In this document: positions 41,404 through 50,344 of the stretch, piece after piece
Layout: each line of letters starts with the position of its first letter
Numbering within the stretch: position 1 is the first letter of the stretch
Source: Faecalibacterium sp. I3-3-33
GTDB lineage: Bacteria; Bacillota; Clostridia; Oscillospirales; Ruminococcaceae
Assembly (NCBI RefSeq): GCF_023347295.1
Contig: NZ_CP094469.1
Location: 2,418,001 to 2,482,000 of the forward strand
Reading direction: 5' to 3'
Length of the DNA stretch: 64,000 nt
Translations under genes and position numbers: made by a program
The notes under the pieces: model-generated
Seen by the model: the letters and a program-made list of their open reading frames with translations, nothing else
Database searches by the model: none
Told to the model about the DNA's origin: nothing

Positions 41404-42249
41404 ATGTCTACAAATTTTTGGGAGCTGCTGCAGCAGCATCAGGGCGACCTGACAAAATCCGGCCGCACGGTGGCCGAATATCTGGTGCAGCACGCTGCGG
41501 AGGCACAGTATCTGTCCATATCATCTCTGGCCAGAGAGTGTCAGGTGGCCGAGGCCACGGTGTTCCGGTTCTGCCGGGCGCTGGGCTTTGAGGGCTACCA
41601 CGAAATGCGCATTGCGCTGGCGCAGGCCAACGCCACCGGTGTGCTGGTGAACCAGCAGGAGCCCGCCCCGGACGCCGACACTGCTACTTTGTGCGAGCAC
41701 GCCTCGGCGCTGTTCATGACCGCCATCAACGGCACCCAGAACGCTCTTTCGCCGCAGGCCGTGGAGCAGGCCGTAGCGCTGCTGCACAGCGCCCGGCAGG
41801 TGTTCTGCATGGGACAGGGCGGCAGCATGGCCGCTGCCAACGAGATCTGCGCCCGGTTCGCCTGCATCACCAACAAGTTCCGCGCCGCCGCCGACAGCCA
41901 CATGCAGATCATGGCTGCCAGCCTGATGACCGAGCAGGACGTGGTGCTGTTCGTCTCTTACTCCGGCGCTACCCGCGACCTGATGGAGACCCTGCGCACC
42001 GCCAAGGCCAACGGCGCAAAGATCATCCTGATCACCCACTACGAGGACTCCCCCGGCGCAAAGCTGGCAGACATCGTGCTGCTGTGCGGCGCACAGGAAA
42101 GCCCGCTGGATTCCGGAAGCATCCCCATCAAGGTGGCGGTGCTGTATGTGGCCGAGGTGCTTGTGCTGCGGTACATTCTAGACGATAAGCCCGGCAGCAC
42201 CGAAGCACAGGAGCACACCACCGAGGCGCTGGCTGTAAAGATGCTTTGA
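41404..42249 (+). CDS. RpiR-family regulator of the sialic acid operon
   Basis: A 281-aa regulator with an N-terminal HTH of RpiR type (LSISSLARECQVAEATVFRF) and a C-terminal SIS sugar-phosphate-binding domain (ARQVFCMGQGGSMAAANE; DVVLFVSYSGATRDLMETL). RpiR/NanR proteins commonly sense ManNAc-6-P or GlcNAc-6-P. It is divergent to the sialic acid operon. GGAGAAGG precedes the ATG. Confidence 0.88.
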   Translation: MSTNFWELLQQHQGDLTKSGRTVAEYLVQHAAEAQYLSISSLARECQVAEATVFRFCRALGFEGYHEMRIALAQANATGVLVNQQEPAPDADTATLCEHASALFMTAINGTQNALSPQAVEQAVALLHSARQVFCMGQGGSMAAANEICARFACITNKFRAAADSHMQIMAASLMTEQDVVLFVSYSGATRDLMETLRTAKANGAKIILITHYEDSPGAKLADIVLLCGAQESPLDSGSIPIKVAVLYVAEVLVLRYILDDKPGSTEAQEHTTEALAVKML

Positions 42250-42283
42250 GTATCAACTTAAAATTTCAGGTTCTATCATAAAA

Positions 42284-42314
42284 AATGGGGTCGGGAGAAA
42301 ATCCCGGCCCCATT
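42284..42314 (+). terminator. Terminator of the RpiR-family gene
   Basis: AATGGGGtCGGGA / TCCCGgCCCCATT with one wobble pair, followed by CTTTAT, 34 bases after the stop. Confidence 0.8.
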
Positions 42315-42328
42315 CTTTATAGAACAAA

Positions 42329-42362
42329 AAAATCGGTCAGACCCGCTGGCCTGACCGATTTT
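42329..42362. terminator. Terminator of the Bax-inhibitor-like gene
   Basis: The perfect 12-bp stem AAAATCGGTCAG / CTGACCGATTTT has A and T flanks. It serves the minus-strand gene at 42395 and may act in both directions. Confidence 0.8.
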
Positions 42363-42394
42363 CAACTTATCAATGCTTTTGCAGCGCTGTACGC

Positions 42395-43099
42395 TTAGTC
42401 GCGGCGGCGGCTGTTAAGACCCAGCAGACGCACCACATACAGGAAGATGTTGATGAAGTCCAGATACAGGGTCAGTGCGCCGTAGATGGAAGCCTTTTCC
42501 GCCAGCTCGCTGTCCCCTGCGTAGTAGGAGTACATCTGGCTCAGCTTCTGGGTGTCGTAGGCGGTCAGCAGCATGAACACCACCAGACCGATGCCGGAGT
42601 ACAGCACCGTGGTCATAAAGCCCATGCCGAACAGCACACCAACGAAGCCGGTAACGATCAGTGCAAACAGTGCCATCATCAGCTTGGGGCCCCAGCCGGA
42701 CAGGTCCTTGTGGGTGGTGGTGCCGTAAACTGCCATCAGGCCGAAATACAGCGAGGTGGCAAGGAAGGCCAGCACCAGTGTGCCCAGATCAAAGGCAAGG
42801 AAATAATAGCTCAGCACCATGCCGTTGAGCAGGGCGTAGCCCAAAAACACGCCTCTTGCCGTGCCCACGGACATATTCTGCACCCGGGCACTCAGCACGA
42901 ACACCAGCGCCAGCTCGGCAATGGTGAACAGCAGATACAGCGAGTTGACCACGTAGAACAGCGGGGTGGTCGCGGTGACAAAGGCCGCTGCAAAGGTGAT
43001 CAGCAGTCCCAGCGCCATCCAGCGGTAGGTGCGGGTCATATAATCAGCCGAGGTCATTGTAGGCTCTGCATAGCCACGGTTGTAATTGTTGTAACTCAT
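42395..43099 (-). CDS. Bax inhibitor-1/YccA-family membrane protein
   Basis: A 234-aa protein with seven transmembrane helices and the conserved late motif LLTAYDTQKLSQMY. Family members act as pH-sensitive calcium leak channels or protease regulators (YccA with FtsH); the role in this organism is unknown. Monocistronic, divergent from hemW, with a terminator downstream. Confidence 0.9.
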   Translation of the reverse strand: MSYNNYNRGYAEPTMTSADYMTRTYRWMALGLLITFAAAFVTATTPLFYVVNSLYLLFTIAELALVFVLSARVQNMSVGTARGVFLGYALLNGMVLSYYFLAFDLGTLVLAFLATSLYFGLMAVYGTTTHKDLSGWGPKLMMALFALIVTGFVGVLFGMGFMTTVLYSGIGLVVFMLLTAYDTQKLSQMYSYYAGDSELAEKASIYGALTLYLDFINIFLYVVRLLGLNSRRRD

Positions 43100-43208
43100 C
43101 TGGGTTCCTCCAGTCTATTCTGCCGGAGCATTTCTCTCTTGCTCCGGTCTACGGAATATAGTATACTGCATAGAAATGAACGTTTCATGAAAAAGGCTGT
43201 GATATTGT

Positions 43209-44291
43209 ATGTCCCTTGGACTTTATCTGCATATTCCCTACTGTTTTTCCAAATGTCGGTACTGCGATTTTTATTCCCACCCCGGGGAGCGGGGCGTACC
43301 GGACGCTTATGTAGACGCACTGCTGCGGGAGCTGCACCGCTTTGCGCCGGACGCGCCCCTACGACCGGATACCGTCTATTTCGGCGGCGGCACGCCCAGC
43401 CTGCTCACCCCTGCGCAGGCCAAGCGGCTCATCCGGGCAGCAGCCCCCGTGCCCAGTGCAGAGATCACCTTGGAGGCAAACCCCGAGACCGTTACTGAGG
43501 AGAGCCTGCGGGGCTTCCGGGCGGCGGGAGTGAACCGCATCTCCTTCGGGGTGCAGTCCGCCCGGGACACCCAGCTGCGCACCCTTGGCCGCCCGCACAA
43601 TGCCAAGCAGGCACGGGCAGCCTTTGCCGCTGCCCGGCGTGCCGGGTTCGAGAATATCAGCGGCGACATCATGCTGGCGCTGCCCCATTATACGCAGGCC
43701 GAATTTGACGAGACACTGGAACTGATCGAAAAGGGCGGTGCCACCCACATCTCGGCTTACCTTTTAAAGATCGAGCCGGACTCTGCCTTCGGCAAGCACC
43801 CGCCAGAGGGTCTGCCCACAAGCGATGAAGCTGCTGATTTCTACCTTTACGCCGTGGAGCAGCTGGAGCACCACGGCTACCGCCAGTACGAGATCTCCAA
43901 CTTTGCAAAGCCGGGCTACGAGGGGAAGCATAACCTCATTTACTGGGACTGCGGCGACTATCTGGGCCTTGGCCCTGCGGCGCACTCCTGCATGGGCGGC
44001 AAGCGGTTCTGCTACGCGCCGGACACCGCCGCCTTTCTGCAGGACGCCGCCGCGCCCATTATGGACGGCAATTGCGGTGCAGAGGACTACCTTATTTTAC
44101 AGCTGCGACTGCGCAAGGGGCTTGACCTTGAAGCTTACAAAACTCTGTATGGCAAGCAGTTTTCCACCGCACAGCTGGCCTTTGTGCAAAACTGCGTCCG
44201 CGCCGGGTACGCCACCTTCGATGGCCGCACCCTCGCCCTGACCCCCGCCGGGCTTATTGTTCAAAACAGTATTCTAGCGCAGCTGCTCTGA
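43209..44291 (+). CDS. hemW: HemW-like radical SAM protein
   Basis: A 360-aa protein of the oxygen-independent coproporphyrinogen oxidase-like family. The radical SAM motif YCFSKCRYCDFYS (CxxxCxxC) is near residue 15, the GGGTPSLL SAM-binding loop near 60, and a C-terminal HemN-like domain ends the protein. It lacks the HemN N-terminal extension, so a heme chaperone (HemW) is more likely than coproporphyrinogen oxidase. Divergent from the preceding gene. Confidence 0.87.
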   Translation: MSLGLYLHIPYCFSKCRYCDFYSHPGERGVPDAYVDALLRELHRFAPDAPLRPDTVYFGGGTPSLLTPAQAKRLIRAAAPVPSAEITLEANPETVTEESLRGFRAAGVNRISFGVQSARDTQLRTLGRPHNAKQARAAFAAARRAGFENISGDIMLALPHYTQAEFDETLELIEKGGATHISAYLLKIEPDSAFGKHPPEGLPTSDEAADFYLYAVEQLEHHGYRQYEISNFAKPGYEGKHNLIYWDCGDYLGLGPAAHSCMGGKRFCYAPDTAAFLQDAAAPIMDGNCGAEDYLILQLRLRKGLDLEAYKTLYGKQFSTAQLAFVQNCVRAGYATFDGRTLALTPAGLIVQNSILAQLL

Positions 44292-44339
44292 CAGGCGGGT
44301 GAAGCAGAAATAGCAGGAAAAAGTATCGTAAAACAAAAC

Positions 44340-44370
44340 CGCAGCGTATTTTGATACGTTGCGTTTTTTT
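44340..44370. terminator. Terminator after hemW
   Basis: CGCA-g-CGTAT pairs with ATACG-t-TGCG and is followed by seven T. It directly abuts the left copy of the tRNA-Tyr 3'-end repeat, so it may once have served the tRNA on the opposite strand too. Confidence 0.75.
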
Positions 44371-44388
44371 GGTGGGCGCGGGTGGATT

Positions 44389-44697
44389 GCGCGAGCCGCG
44401 CAGAAAAGGAACCCGGGTCGCGGCTCCCAGCGGCTGCATCGTGCCTTGGGCGGCACGCGCATCCTGCTGGCCGCAGCCCCAACAGCTCCTCCCTGTTTCC
44501 GCCGCTGGCAGCGGTCGTCGCTGTTGCACAGGGGCTTTTTTCCCGCCGGACTATTCGGCGGGTCTTACGAGTTGCGCTTGCCGCTTTTTCCGCAGCCCCT
44601 TGGCAGGGCTTTGAAAAAGCGGAGCGCTGCCCCAGCCTCGCCTCCCTGTTTCCGCCGCAGGCGGCGGTCGGCTCCGCTGCTGTTCGAATCCACCCGC
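44389..44697. repeat. Degenerate interspersed repeat framed by inverted tRNA-Tyr fragments
   Basis: The sequence resembles copies A-C: GTGCC-ttgggc-GGCAC (about 44442-44457) and two TCCCTGTTTCCGCCG segments. At its left is GCGGGTGGATT (44378-44388); at its right the inverse GTTCGAATCCACCCGC (44682-44697), which matches 16 bp of tRNA-Tyr in opposite orientation. No gene is seen in 44292-44715. Confidence 0.55.
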
Positions 44698-44715
44698 TTT
44701 ATGAGTTTAACCTCG

Positions 44716-46239
44716 TCACAAAACAAAAACCTCAGCGTACTTGTATACGTTGAGGCTTTTTGGTGGAGCGAAGCAACCTAAATCCGAACCATTGCCCTCT
44801 GGGGCATCTTTGGCGGCGATTTCATCGAAAGCGATGGTTTTTGTGCCGTCTTTGTAGTTGAATGCAATCAAAACTTTTTCATTATAGAGATAAACAGCAT
44901 TCACGAATGTATTGATAAGCGTTTCACGGTGGCTTTTCACATTCGGGTCGAGCTTGCGGAACCGGGTCAGCCAGAACCGAACCTGATTTTCGCTTAACCG
45001 CGGCCGAGCGATTTTTTCTTCGGCGATCCGAATCTCAAGTTCTTTCTGCTGGGCTTCCAGCTTTTCCAGCCGCAATTTGGTGGAGTTGGTCAGCACACCT
45101 GCTTGAATAGCGTTCAGCATATTCTCGATGCCGTTCTCCACCTCGCGCATCTGCTTTTCCAGCAAAGGAAGCGTGGTGTTTTCCTGATCCTGCAACTCCA
45201 TGACTTCTGCAACGATGGCATTGATCACGGCATCGTCCTGAATCAGCTTCATGGTCTCGGCCACGACCAGATCTTCCAGCCATTCCTTACGGACGGTCTT
45301 TTTCTTGCAGGTCTTGGTGCGCTTGGCGTTGGCACACTTATAATAATGATGTACCGTCTTGTTCCTGCTCGTGCCGCACTCCCCGAACATCATCGCGCCG
45401 CACATTCCGCAGAACAGCTTGGTGGTCAGCAGATAATCGTCCTCGGCCTTGTGGCGGGCAGGAGCGCGGCTGTTCTTTTTGATTTTCAGCTGCACTTCCT
45501 CAAACAAGTCCCTGTCCACGATGGCCGGGATGCTGTCGGGCATCACAATGTCCTTGAAGTGGTTTTCTCCGATGTACCGTTTGTTCGTCAACAGCTTCTG
45601 AACACTGTTGTAGGTAAACTTCTGATTGCGGTTGGTGGTCACGCCACTGTCGTTCAGCCAGTTCATCAGTTCCTTCATAGTTGCGCCATCGTTGTACCGC
45701 TGAAAGGCTTCTACCACAAAGGGAGCTTTCAGCGGGTCGATTTGAAAGAACTTCTCCTCATCTACCTTGAAGCCAATGGGAACGGTGCCGCCGTTGTACT
45801 TGCCCTTGAGGACATTCTCGGTCATGCCGCGCACAACCTTTTCGGACAGCTCTGCCGAATAGTATTCGGCCATGCCAGTCAGCATACTCTTGACCATGAT
45901 TCCGGCAGGCCCTTCCGAGATCGGCTCGGTGGCAGATACCAGCTTGACATGATTCCTCTCTAACTGGTACTCATAGTGCGCTGAATCGTAACGGTTCCGG
46001 GCAAAGCGGTCGAGCTTCCAGACCAGCACAATGTCAAACAACCGTTTCTCGCTGTCCTTGATTATCTGCTGGAAGTCCGGGCGGTTATCGGTTTTGGCGG
46101 AAAGGGCGCGGTCAATGTAGTGTTTGACCACGGTAATGCCGTTCTTTTCGGCGTAGGCCGTACACTCGCGAATCTGACCTTCGATGGATTCTTCACGCTG
46201 GTTGTCGCTGGAATAGCGGGCGTAAATTACGGCGGTCAT
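44716..46239 (-). CDS. Large serine recombinase
   Basis: A 507-aa recombinase. The N-terminal resolvase domain has the catalytic Ser in YARYSSDNQREESIEGQ (residue about 10) and conserved Arg in VWKLDRFARNRYD. A recombinase domain (about 160-260) and zinc-ribbon domain (CGMCGAMMFGECG...YYKCANAKRTKTCKKK, about 285-325) follow, then a coiled coil (about 360-420). This is the TndX/TnpX type used by mobilizable transposons. A terminator (44730-44755) overlaps the gene's 3' end. Confidence 0.92.
   Translation of the reverse strand: MTAVIYARYSSDNQREESIEGQIRECTAYAEKNGITVVKHYIDRALSAKTDNRPDFQQIIKDSEKRLFDIVLVWKLDRFARNRYDSAHYEYQLERNHVKLVSATEPISEGPAGIMVKSMLTGMAEYYSAELSEKVVRGMTENVLKGKYNGGTVPIGFKVDEEKFFQIDPLKAPFVVEAFQRYNDGATMKELMNWLNDSGVTTNRNQKFTYNSVQKLLTNKRYIGENHFKDIVMPDSIPAIVDRDLFEEVQLKIKKNSRAPARHKAEDDYLLTTKLFCGMCGAMMFGECGTSRNKTVHHYYKCANAKRTKTCKKKTVRKEWLEDLVVAETMKLIQDDAVINAIVAEVMELQDQENTTLPLLEKQMREVENGIENMLNAIQAGVLTNSTKLRLEKLEAQQKELEIRIAEEKIARPRLSENQVRFWLTRFRKLDPNVKSHRETLINTFVNAVYLYNEKVLIAFNYKDGTKTIAFDEIAAKDAPEGNGSDLGCFAPPKSLNVYKYAEVFVL
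44730..44755. terminator. Terminator overlapping the serine recombinase 3' end
   Basis: CCTCA-g-CGTA pairs with TACG-t-TGAGG and is followed by CTTTTTGGTGG on the plus strand. Its layout (hairpin, T run, GGTGG) copies that of the hemW terminator at 44340-44370. Confidence 0.55.
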
Positions 46240-46252
46240 GCAAACACCCCTT

Positions 46253-46573
46253 TCACTTCATTCTCCGCAAGCGGCGTACAAGGTCGGATGCACTGTACAG
46301 CACACGGGCCACCGACACGGCATCCTCACCCACAATGTAGAACACCGAGTAGTTGTCCACCAGCATCTGCCGCAGCCCTTGGGTACGCTCTGGTTCACTT
46401 TCCACCAGCGCGCAGCGTTCCGGCAGGATGTTCAGCGATTGGATAGCTTCTGCAATGCGGTTGTACTGCCCCATAGCCGTATCAGGTTCAAGCAGACGGT
46501 CAGCAATGTAGTTGTAAATCTGCTCCATGTCGCTGAGGGCCGCATGAGAAATTTTCACGTCATACTGTTTCAT
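46253..46573 (-). CDS. RelE/ParE-family toxin
   Basis: A 106-aa protein with the RelE/ParE fold pattern (ISHAALSDMEQIYNYIAD at the start, YSVFYIVGEDAVSVARVLYSASD near the end). Such toxins are ribosome-dependent mRNA nucleases or gyrase inhibitors. It overlaps the antitoxin gene upstream by 4 bases, the standard order for a DinJ/RelB-type module that stabilises mobile elements. Confidence 0.88.
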   Translation of the reverse strand: MKQYDVKISHAALSDMEQIYNYIADRLLEPDTAMGQYNRIAEAIQSLNILPERCALVESEPERTQGLRQMLVDNYSVFYIVGEDAVSVARVLYSASDLVRRLRRMK

Positions 46574-46875
46574 CTGTGCTGTTCCCTGAACTGTGCGAAT
46601 GCGCTTGCAGCATCCACGGTATCACCGTTCTGAATCTCCTTGATGCCCACCTGCAAGGCTGCATGGAGCTGGTCATCGGTCAGGGTATCGGCGTTCAGAG
46701 CCGCAGGAGCCTTCGGCAGGGACAGCGAAAAGGGAATGCCGCCAGTCAGGGTGATCTGGCGCAGGTACATATCAATGGCGGTTGCCATCGGGATGCCGAG
46801 CTGCTTTAGGACATCCTCGGCTTGCTGCTTGACAGTAGGGTTGACACGAAGATTCAGTGTCATCGTTTTTTCCAT
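46570..46875 (-). CDS. RelB/DinJ-family antitoxin
   Basis: A 101-aa protein with an N-terminal ribbon-helix-helix (TMTLNLRVNPTVKQQAEDVL) and IPMATAIDMYLRQI, typical of DinJ. It would neutralise the downstream toxin and repress the operon. The start at MEKTM (46875) follows a GAGGTGAT ribosome site; upstream in-frame codons are unlikely. Confidence 0.88.
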   Translation of the reverse strand: MEKTMTLNLRVNPTVKQQAEDVLKQLGIPMATAIDMYLRQITLTGGIPFSLSLPKAPAALNADTLTDDQLHAALQVGIKEIQNGDTVDAASAFAQFREQHR

Positions 46876-47112
46876 GGTTATCACCTCGTCTTCATTGTAA
46901 CGCATTTTGCGTTGCAAGTCAATTCGAGGTGAACGCGCAAATGAAATTCTCCATATCGCACAATATATTCATCGTTAAATTGTTCAAAGCGCGGGATATT
47001 CACCCTCTATAATAAATTCTTGGAGTGTGCCTAGCTTTTGCTGAGTAGTAAGTTTGAATATTATCTCTCTTGGCTGCGACCATGGCAGACTGGAAGTTTA
47101 ACCTTCAATAAA

Positions 47113-47322
47113 CTATTTACTGTACAATTCTTTTAGAATACACCAAAGATTCATTATCAAACCAACGCCACCAACAAGTGCAATGAGAATCCCTGCAACT
47201 ACTGTAAGGCGAACATTTTGATTAAAGGCATACCATAAAAAATTAGTGTCCGCACAAAGTATAAGCAAAATTCCAACAATAAATATGCTTACCGATACGA
47301 TTGCTGTAAGAATTTTTTTCAT
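47113..47322 (-). CDS. Small two-helix membrane protein
   Basis: This 69-aa protein has two hydrophobic segments (about 4-24 and 35-58). ATG at 47322 follows GGAGAGTG. No family recognised. It lies in an AT-rich run of minus-strand genes between the toxin-antitoxin pair and the sigma operon. Confidence 0.55.
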   Translation of the reverse strand: MKKILTAIVSVSIFIVGILLILCADTNFLWYAFNQNVRLTVVAGILIALVGGVGLIMNLWCILKELYSK

Positions 47323-47370
47323 GTTACACTCTCCTTTGTGTATCACTGTTATTCTCCGAGAAAGTTCGAC

Positions 47371-47709
47371 TCACATCCCTATGATAGTGAACACATCATT
47401 CGTTTCAAAACACTTTGCTGCCCAAGGAACTGCTTCTGCAATAATCTCTTTGCAAGTACATCCATCCGATTGACTTTTTGTTAAAATATTATCCCATTGT
47501 ACTTTTGTAACGATTGTTATTCCATAAAAGTCAAACTCTGGAATCACTTCAAGAATCAGATCTGAAACATGGCGGCTATTCCATACTTCATCACTGATGC
47601 TAATAGATGTGTCAAGCCAGCACTTGTCATGATACTGCCCTTGTTGAAATTCCAAATAGCAGCTGCTGTGTAAGGCTTTTCTTTGATCTTCGTCAATAAA
47701 ATACTTCAA
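47371..47709 (-). CDS. Uncharacterised 112-aa protein, immunity-like
   Basis: A 112-aa acidic soluble protein with no recognised motif. Size, acidity and surroundings (a SUKH protein nearby) resemble immunity proteins of contact-dependent or polymorphic toxins. This is only inferred from context; no toxin gene is present in the window. Confidence 0.45.
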   Translation of the reverse strand: MKYFIDEDQRKALHSSCYLEFQQGQYHDKCWLDTSISISDEVWNSRHVSDLILEVIPEFDFYGITIVTKVQWDNILTKSQSDGCTCKEIIAEAVPWAAKCFETNDVFTIIGM

Positions 47710-47799
47710 ATTAGTTCACCCGTATTAGCAGATAGCTGTGGTCATCGCTATGTACCACAAGCGGAAAAGTTATATCAAATCCCATTGATCGTTAGCAAT

Positions 47800-48339
47800 T
47801 CACCCCATCACAGTAACCATCTGGAAGTATTGATACTGATATTCGTCTTCTAATACAGCCTGCATCTCTTCCATGTATAACGGGTCTTTCAACAGTTTGA
47901 GATGAAATGCTCGCTCTCTCCAAAGTCGGACTCCAATTTCAGGGAAAAGATATTCCGTTCCAAGTTGCAAGTCCTTTTCGTTGCAAATAACGTTGTCCTT
48001 TTTCATTAAGCTATCAATAATACACTCGGCGGTTGTATTAAACATATCTATCCCGAACAATTTTATTGATACCACTTTAGACAAATCTCTCTGGATGCCG
48101 ATTTCAGTAGCTTTTCCGTTCCGATACTGCACAAGAAAGAACGAATCATTATCCATATATCGTCCGGTTATCAAATTAGGATCATCAGTTTCCGCACAAC
48201 ATTCCATTTGCATTGCTTCATCAGAAGAATTTGACCACTGTTTCTTCATTTGTAGAAGAGCATTTTCTAGCTCATCTGATGTCATGCCTAATTTTAATTG
48301 TCCAATTCTAATATGCGGTTCAATAATTATCTCTCTCAT
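47800..48339 (-). CDS. Uncharacterised 179-aa protein, immunity-like
   Basis: A soluble acidic protein, starting MREIIIEPHIRIGQLKLGMT, a pattern (IGxLKLGMTxDEL) seen at the N terminus of several small uncharacterised Firmicutes proteins found near polymorphic toxins. Otherwise unrecognised. AT-rich; stands alone between spacers of 90 and 190 bases. Confidence 0.5.
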   Translation of the reverse strand: MREIIIEPHIRIGQLKLGMTSDELENALLQMKKQWSNSSDEAMQMECCAETDDPNLITGRYMDNDSFFLVQYRNGKATEIGIQRDLSKVVSIKLFGIDMFNTTAECIIDSLMKKDNVICNEKDLQLGTEYLFPEIGVRLWRERAFHLKLLKDPLYMEEMQAVLEDEYQYQYFQMVTVMG

Positions 48340-48528
48340 AGCAAAAACTTCATATTTTCAAAAGCGTTTAACGGATGCAAAATAACCTCTCATACCGACT
48401 TATTCATTTATCGGACTTTTCCACAGTTTTTGCAAAAGTTCGTAAGAATCATTTAAGTTCCCACAATCCGGGCAATACCATCTTCCGTCCGGTATCGGAT
48501 CAACTGACGAAAGTATTTGACTTTGAAA

Positions 48529-48990
48529 TTATTTTTTTGAAAAATCTCTGTACTGATTTTCGTTGATTGTCCAGTAAGGATCACCTCCATTTTTAACAAT
48601 TTCTTCAATGAAATTCAGTATATTTCCAACACATATAAATTCATCTGTTGAGCAACAGTCCCCCGCATAAAGATACTCTTTTTCTATGTCATCCACGTTA
48701 ATGACAATATCATATCCCATCCAATATCCAATTTTCCATGCCGACCTACATAATAAATTATCATTACTAAAATGGAACGAAAGAATTTCTTGAGCATCAA
48801 ATAAACAATAGTCTCCGCTATGATAGAGAGTCAGTCCATTACATTGCTTCAGAAATTCAATATAATCAGCTGGAATATGTCCCATTTCTTTTTTTAAGTG
48901 TTCCAATATCATATCATTGGTTGGTGGATTTAATAGAGCATCTAAATGCGCATGATTCAGATGCTCTATAACTTTATCTAAACCATTCAT
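48529..48990 (-). CDS. SMI1/KNR4 (SUKH)-family protein
   Basis: A 153-aa protein with the SUKH pattern: LPxDYxxFLxxxNG-like segment (IPADYIEFLKQCNGLTL, about 38-54), an IGYWMGYDIVINV strand region and a final WTINENQYRDF. SUKH proteins are frequent immunity proteins against nuclease toxins. Its toxin partner is not visible, so it may protect against neighbours' toxins. Confidence 0.75.
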   Translation of the reverse strand: MNGLDKVIEHLNHAHLDALLNPPTNDMILEHLKKEMGHIPADYIEFLKQCNGLTLYHSGDYCLFDAQEILSFHFSNDNLLCRSAWKIGYWMGYDIVINVDDIEKEYLYAGDCCSTDEFICVGNILNFIEEIVKNGGDPYWTINENQYRDFSKK

Positions 48991-49127
48991 TCCAGGCTAC
49001 CCCTTTTTTAATATTGCGCCCACCATGTAGTAAATTGAGTGTGAGTTGCTTTTGGAAGGGAAATCAAATTGCTATTCACACTTTTTCCACCATATTTCAA
49101 GGGCTTTATAAATGCACGTCATTATCT

Positions 49128-49607
49128 CTATTCCTCTGGAGTGGATTTATCTCCCAAAATATTGAGCATTAGCACAACGCACAAAAAGAGAAACGATAAG
49201 ATATAAGGTTGAACATATCTTTCCTCATCTAAACACAATTTATTGCCTGATTGAATAACATTCACCTTGGTGAAACAGTCTGTATAGCTATAACTTGTTC
49301 CTTCTGAGAAAGGCATCAGCTGGGATAAATCATATCGATTCCCTATAAAGAAACGTTTTGCCGTTATAATGTAATATTGCTTTCCATCAGTTAGTAAAAA
49401 ATCAATTGAAGACTTCGATTCGGTCGATTTACAATCAACAAGAGTTAACACAGAATTTGAAACGCTTTCAAAATTTTTATTTGATAACACTTGCAATTTA
49501 TCAAAAGAATACGGAAATCTTACGATAGAAATTAGCCATAGCAATATTATAATAGCACCGAAATGTCTGAAAAATTTAACAATCTTATATTTTTTAGTTC
49601 CACGCAT
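49128..49607 (-). CDS. Membrane protein of unknown function (159 aa)
   Basis: Hydrophobic helices at about 12-30 and 133-152 enclose an extracellular or cytoplasmic domain of about 100 residues. No known motif. AT-rich; 28 bases after the next upstream gene (49636-50103), with which it may be co-transcribed. Confidence 0.5.
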   Translation of the reverse strand: MRGTKKYKIVKFFRHFGAIIILLWLISIVRFPYSFDKLQVLSNKNFESVSNSVLTLVDCKSTESKSSIDFLLTDGKQYYIITAKRFFIGNRYDLSQLMPFSEGTSYSYTDCFTKVNVIQSGNKLCLDEERYVQPYILSFLFLCVVLMLNILGDKSTPEE

Positions 49608-49635
49608 AATAAATTCAAACTATGTAAAAATAGTC

Positions 49636-50103
49636 CTATCCTTCAACGCTCTCTGACATTATCGATTCATATAGAGATGTACTCAACGTATCTATATCAT
49701 CGGAAAGAGGTTTTCCAAGATTGTAAATAAAACTTTGAAACAGTTCAATTGTCTGTTCACTAAATGCCGGACGTGACTCAACATTCTTCGATATTTCAAT
49801 CAATTTGTTGGCAATATCGTTAAAATGAGGAATTTCATCATAGGATGTTACTTGAAGCAAAACGCTAAGTTCATCTGCATGCTCTTTGGTCTCGCCCAAA
49901 TCAATGGGGTCGGAATAGTACAAGTCTGAAAAAAGCATAGACATCAAAACAGATACTTGTGTATCGATCTGTTCTTGGTTGAATTGAAGCTTTTGGTAAT
50001 CTTTGTACATATTGCTAAATTTCATTCCACATAGAATTATAAGCACTGCAACGACACCTATAAAACCATAACGAACAATCCTTGCTTTCATTGACGGCCT
50101 CAT
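49636..50103 (-). CDS. Membrane-anchored protein of unknown function (155 aa)
   Basis: One N-terminal transmembrane helix (about 10-28), then a soluble acidic helical domain. No recognised family. Possibly paired with the membrane gene downstream. The spacer 50104-50344 above it shows nothing I can name. Confidence 0.5.
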   Translation of the reverse strand: MRPSMKARIVRYGFIGVVAVLIILCGMKFSNMYKDYQKLQFNQEQIDTQVSVLMSMLFSDLYYSDPIDLGETKEHADELSVLLQVTSYDEIPHFNDIANKLIEISKNVESRPAFSEQTIELFQSFIYNLGKPLSDDIDTLSTSLYESIMSESVEG

Positions 50104-50344
50104 TTATTTAGAGCAAATGTAATGGTAGGATTATTTCCGATTTCAAAAAAGTTTTTCTAGTAATATTTTTCATAAAAGAATCTCCTTACATTATCTGCTG
50201 GTGTTTCCAGTAATGGTTTCGCTCCGTCCATCATCCATCATAATAGCTATTTATTTTTAAGATTCACTTTTATCCTGCATCGGAATCACCTCCATGCAAA
50301 CTTTTATGCATTTACCTTCCACAGGAACTTCTGCTTAGTCATTC

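Noticed and set aside
43209..44291. Oxygen-independent coproporphyrinogen III oxidase (HemN)
   Set aside because: The N-terminal extension of HemN is missing and the protein begins directly with the barrel, as in HemW-type proteins.
44371..44388. A second tRNA gene at the left element boundary
   Set aside because: Only the 3' end (acceptor and part of the T arm) matches tRNA-Tyr; no anticodon or D arm follows, so it is an att-type fragment.
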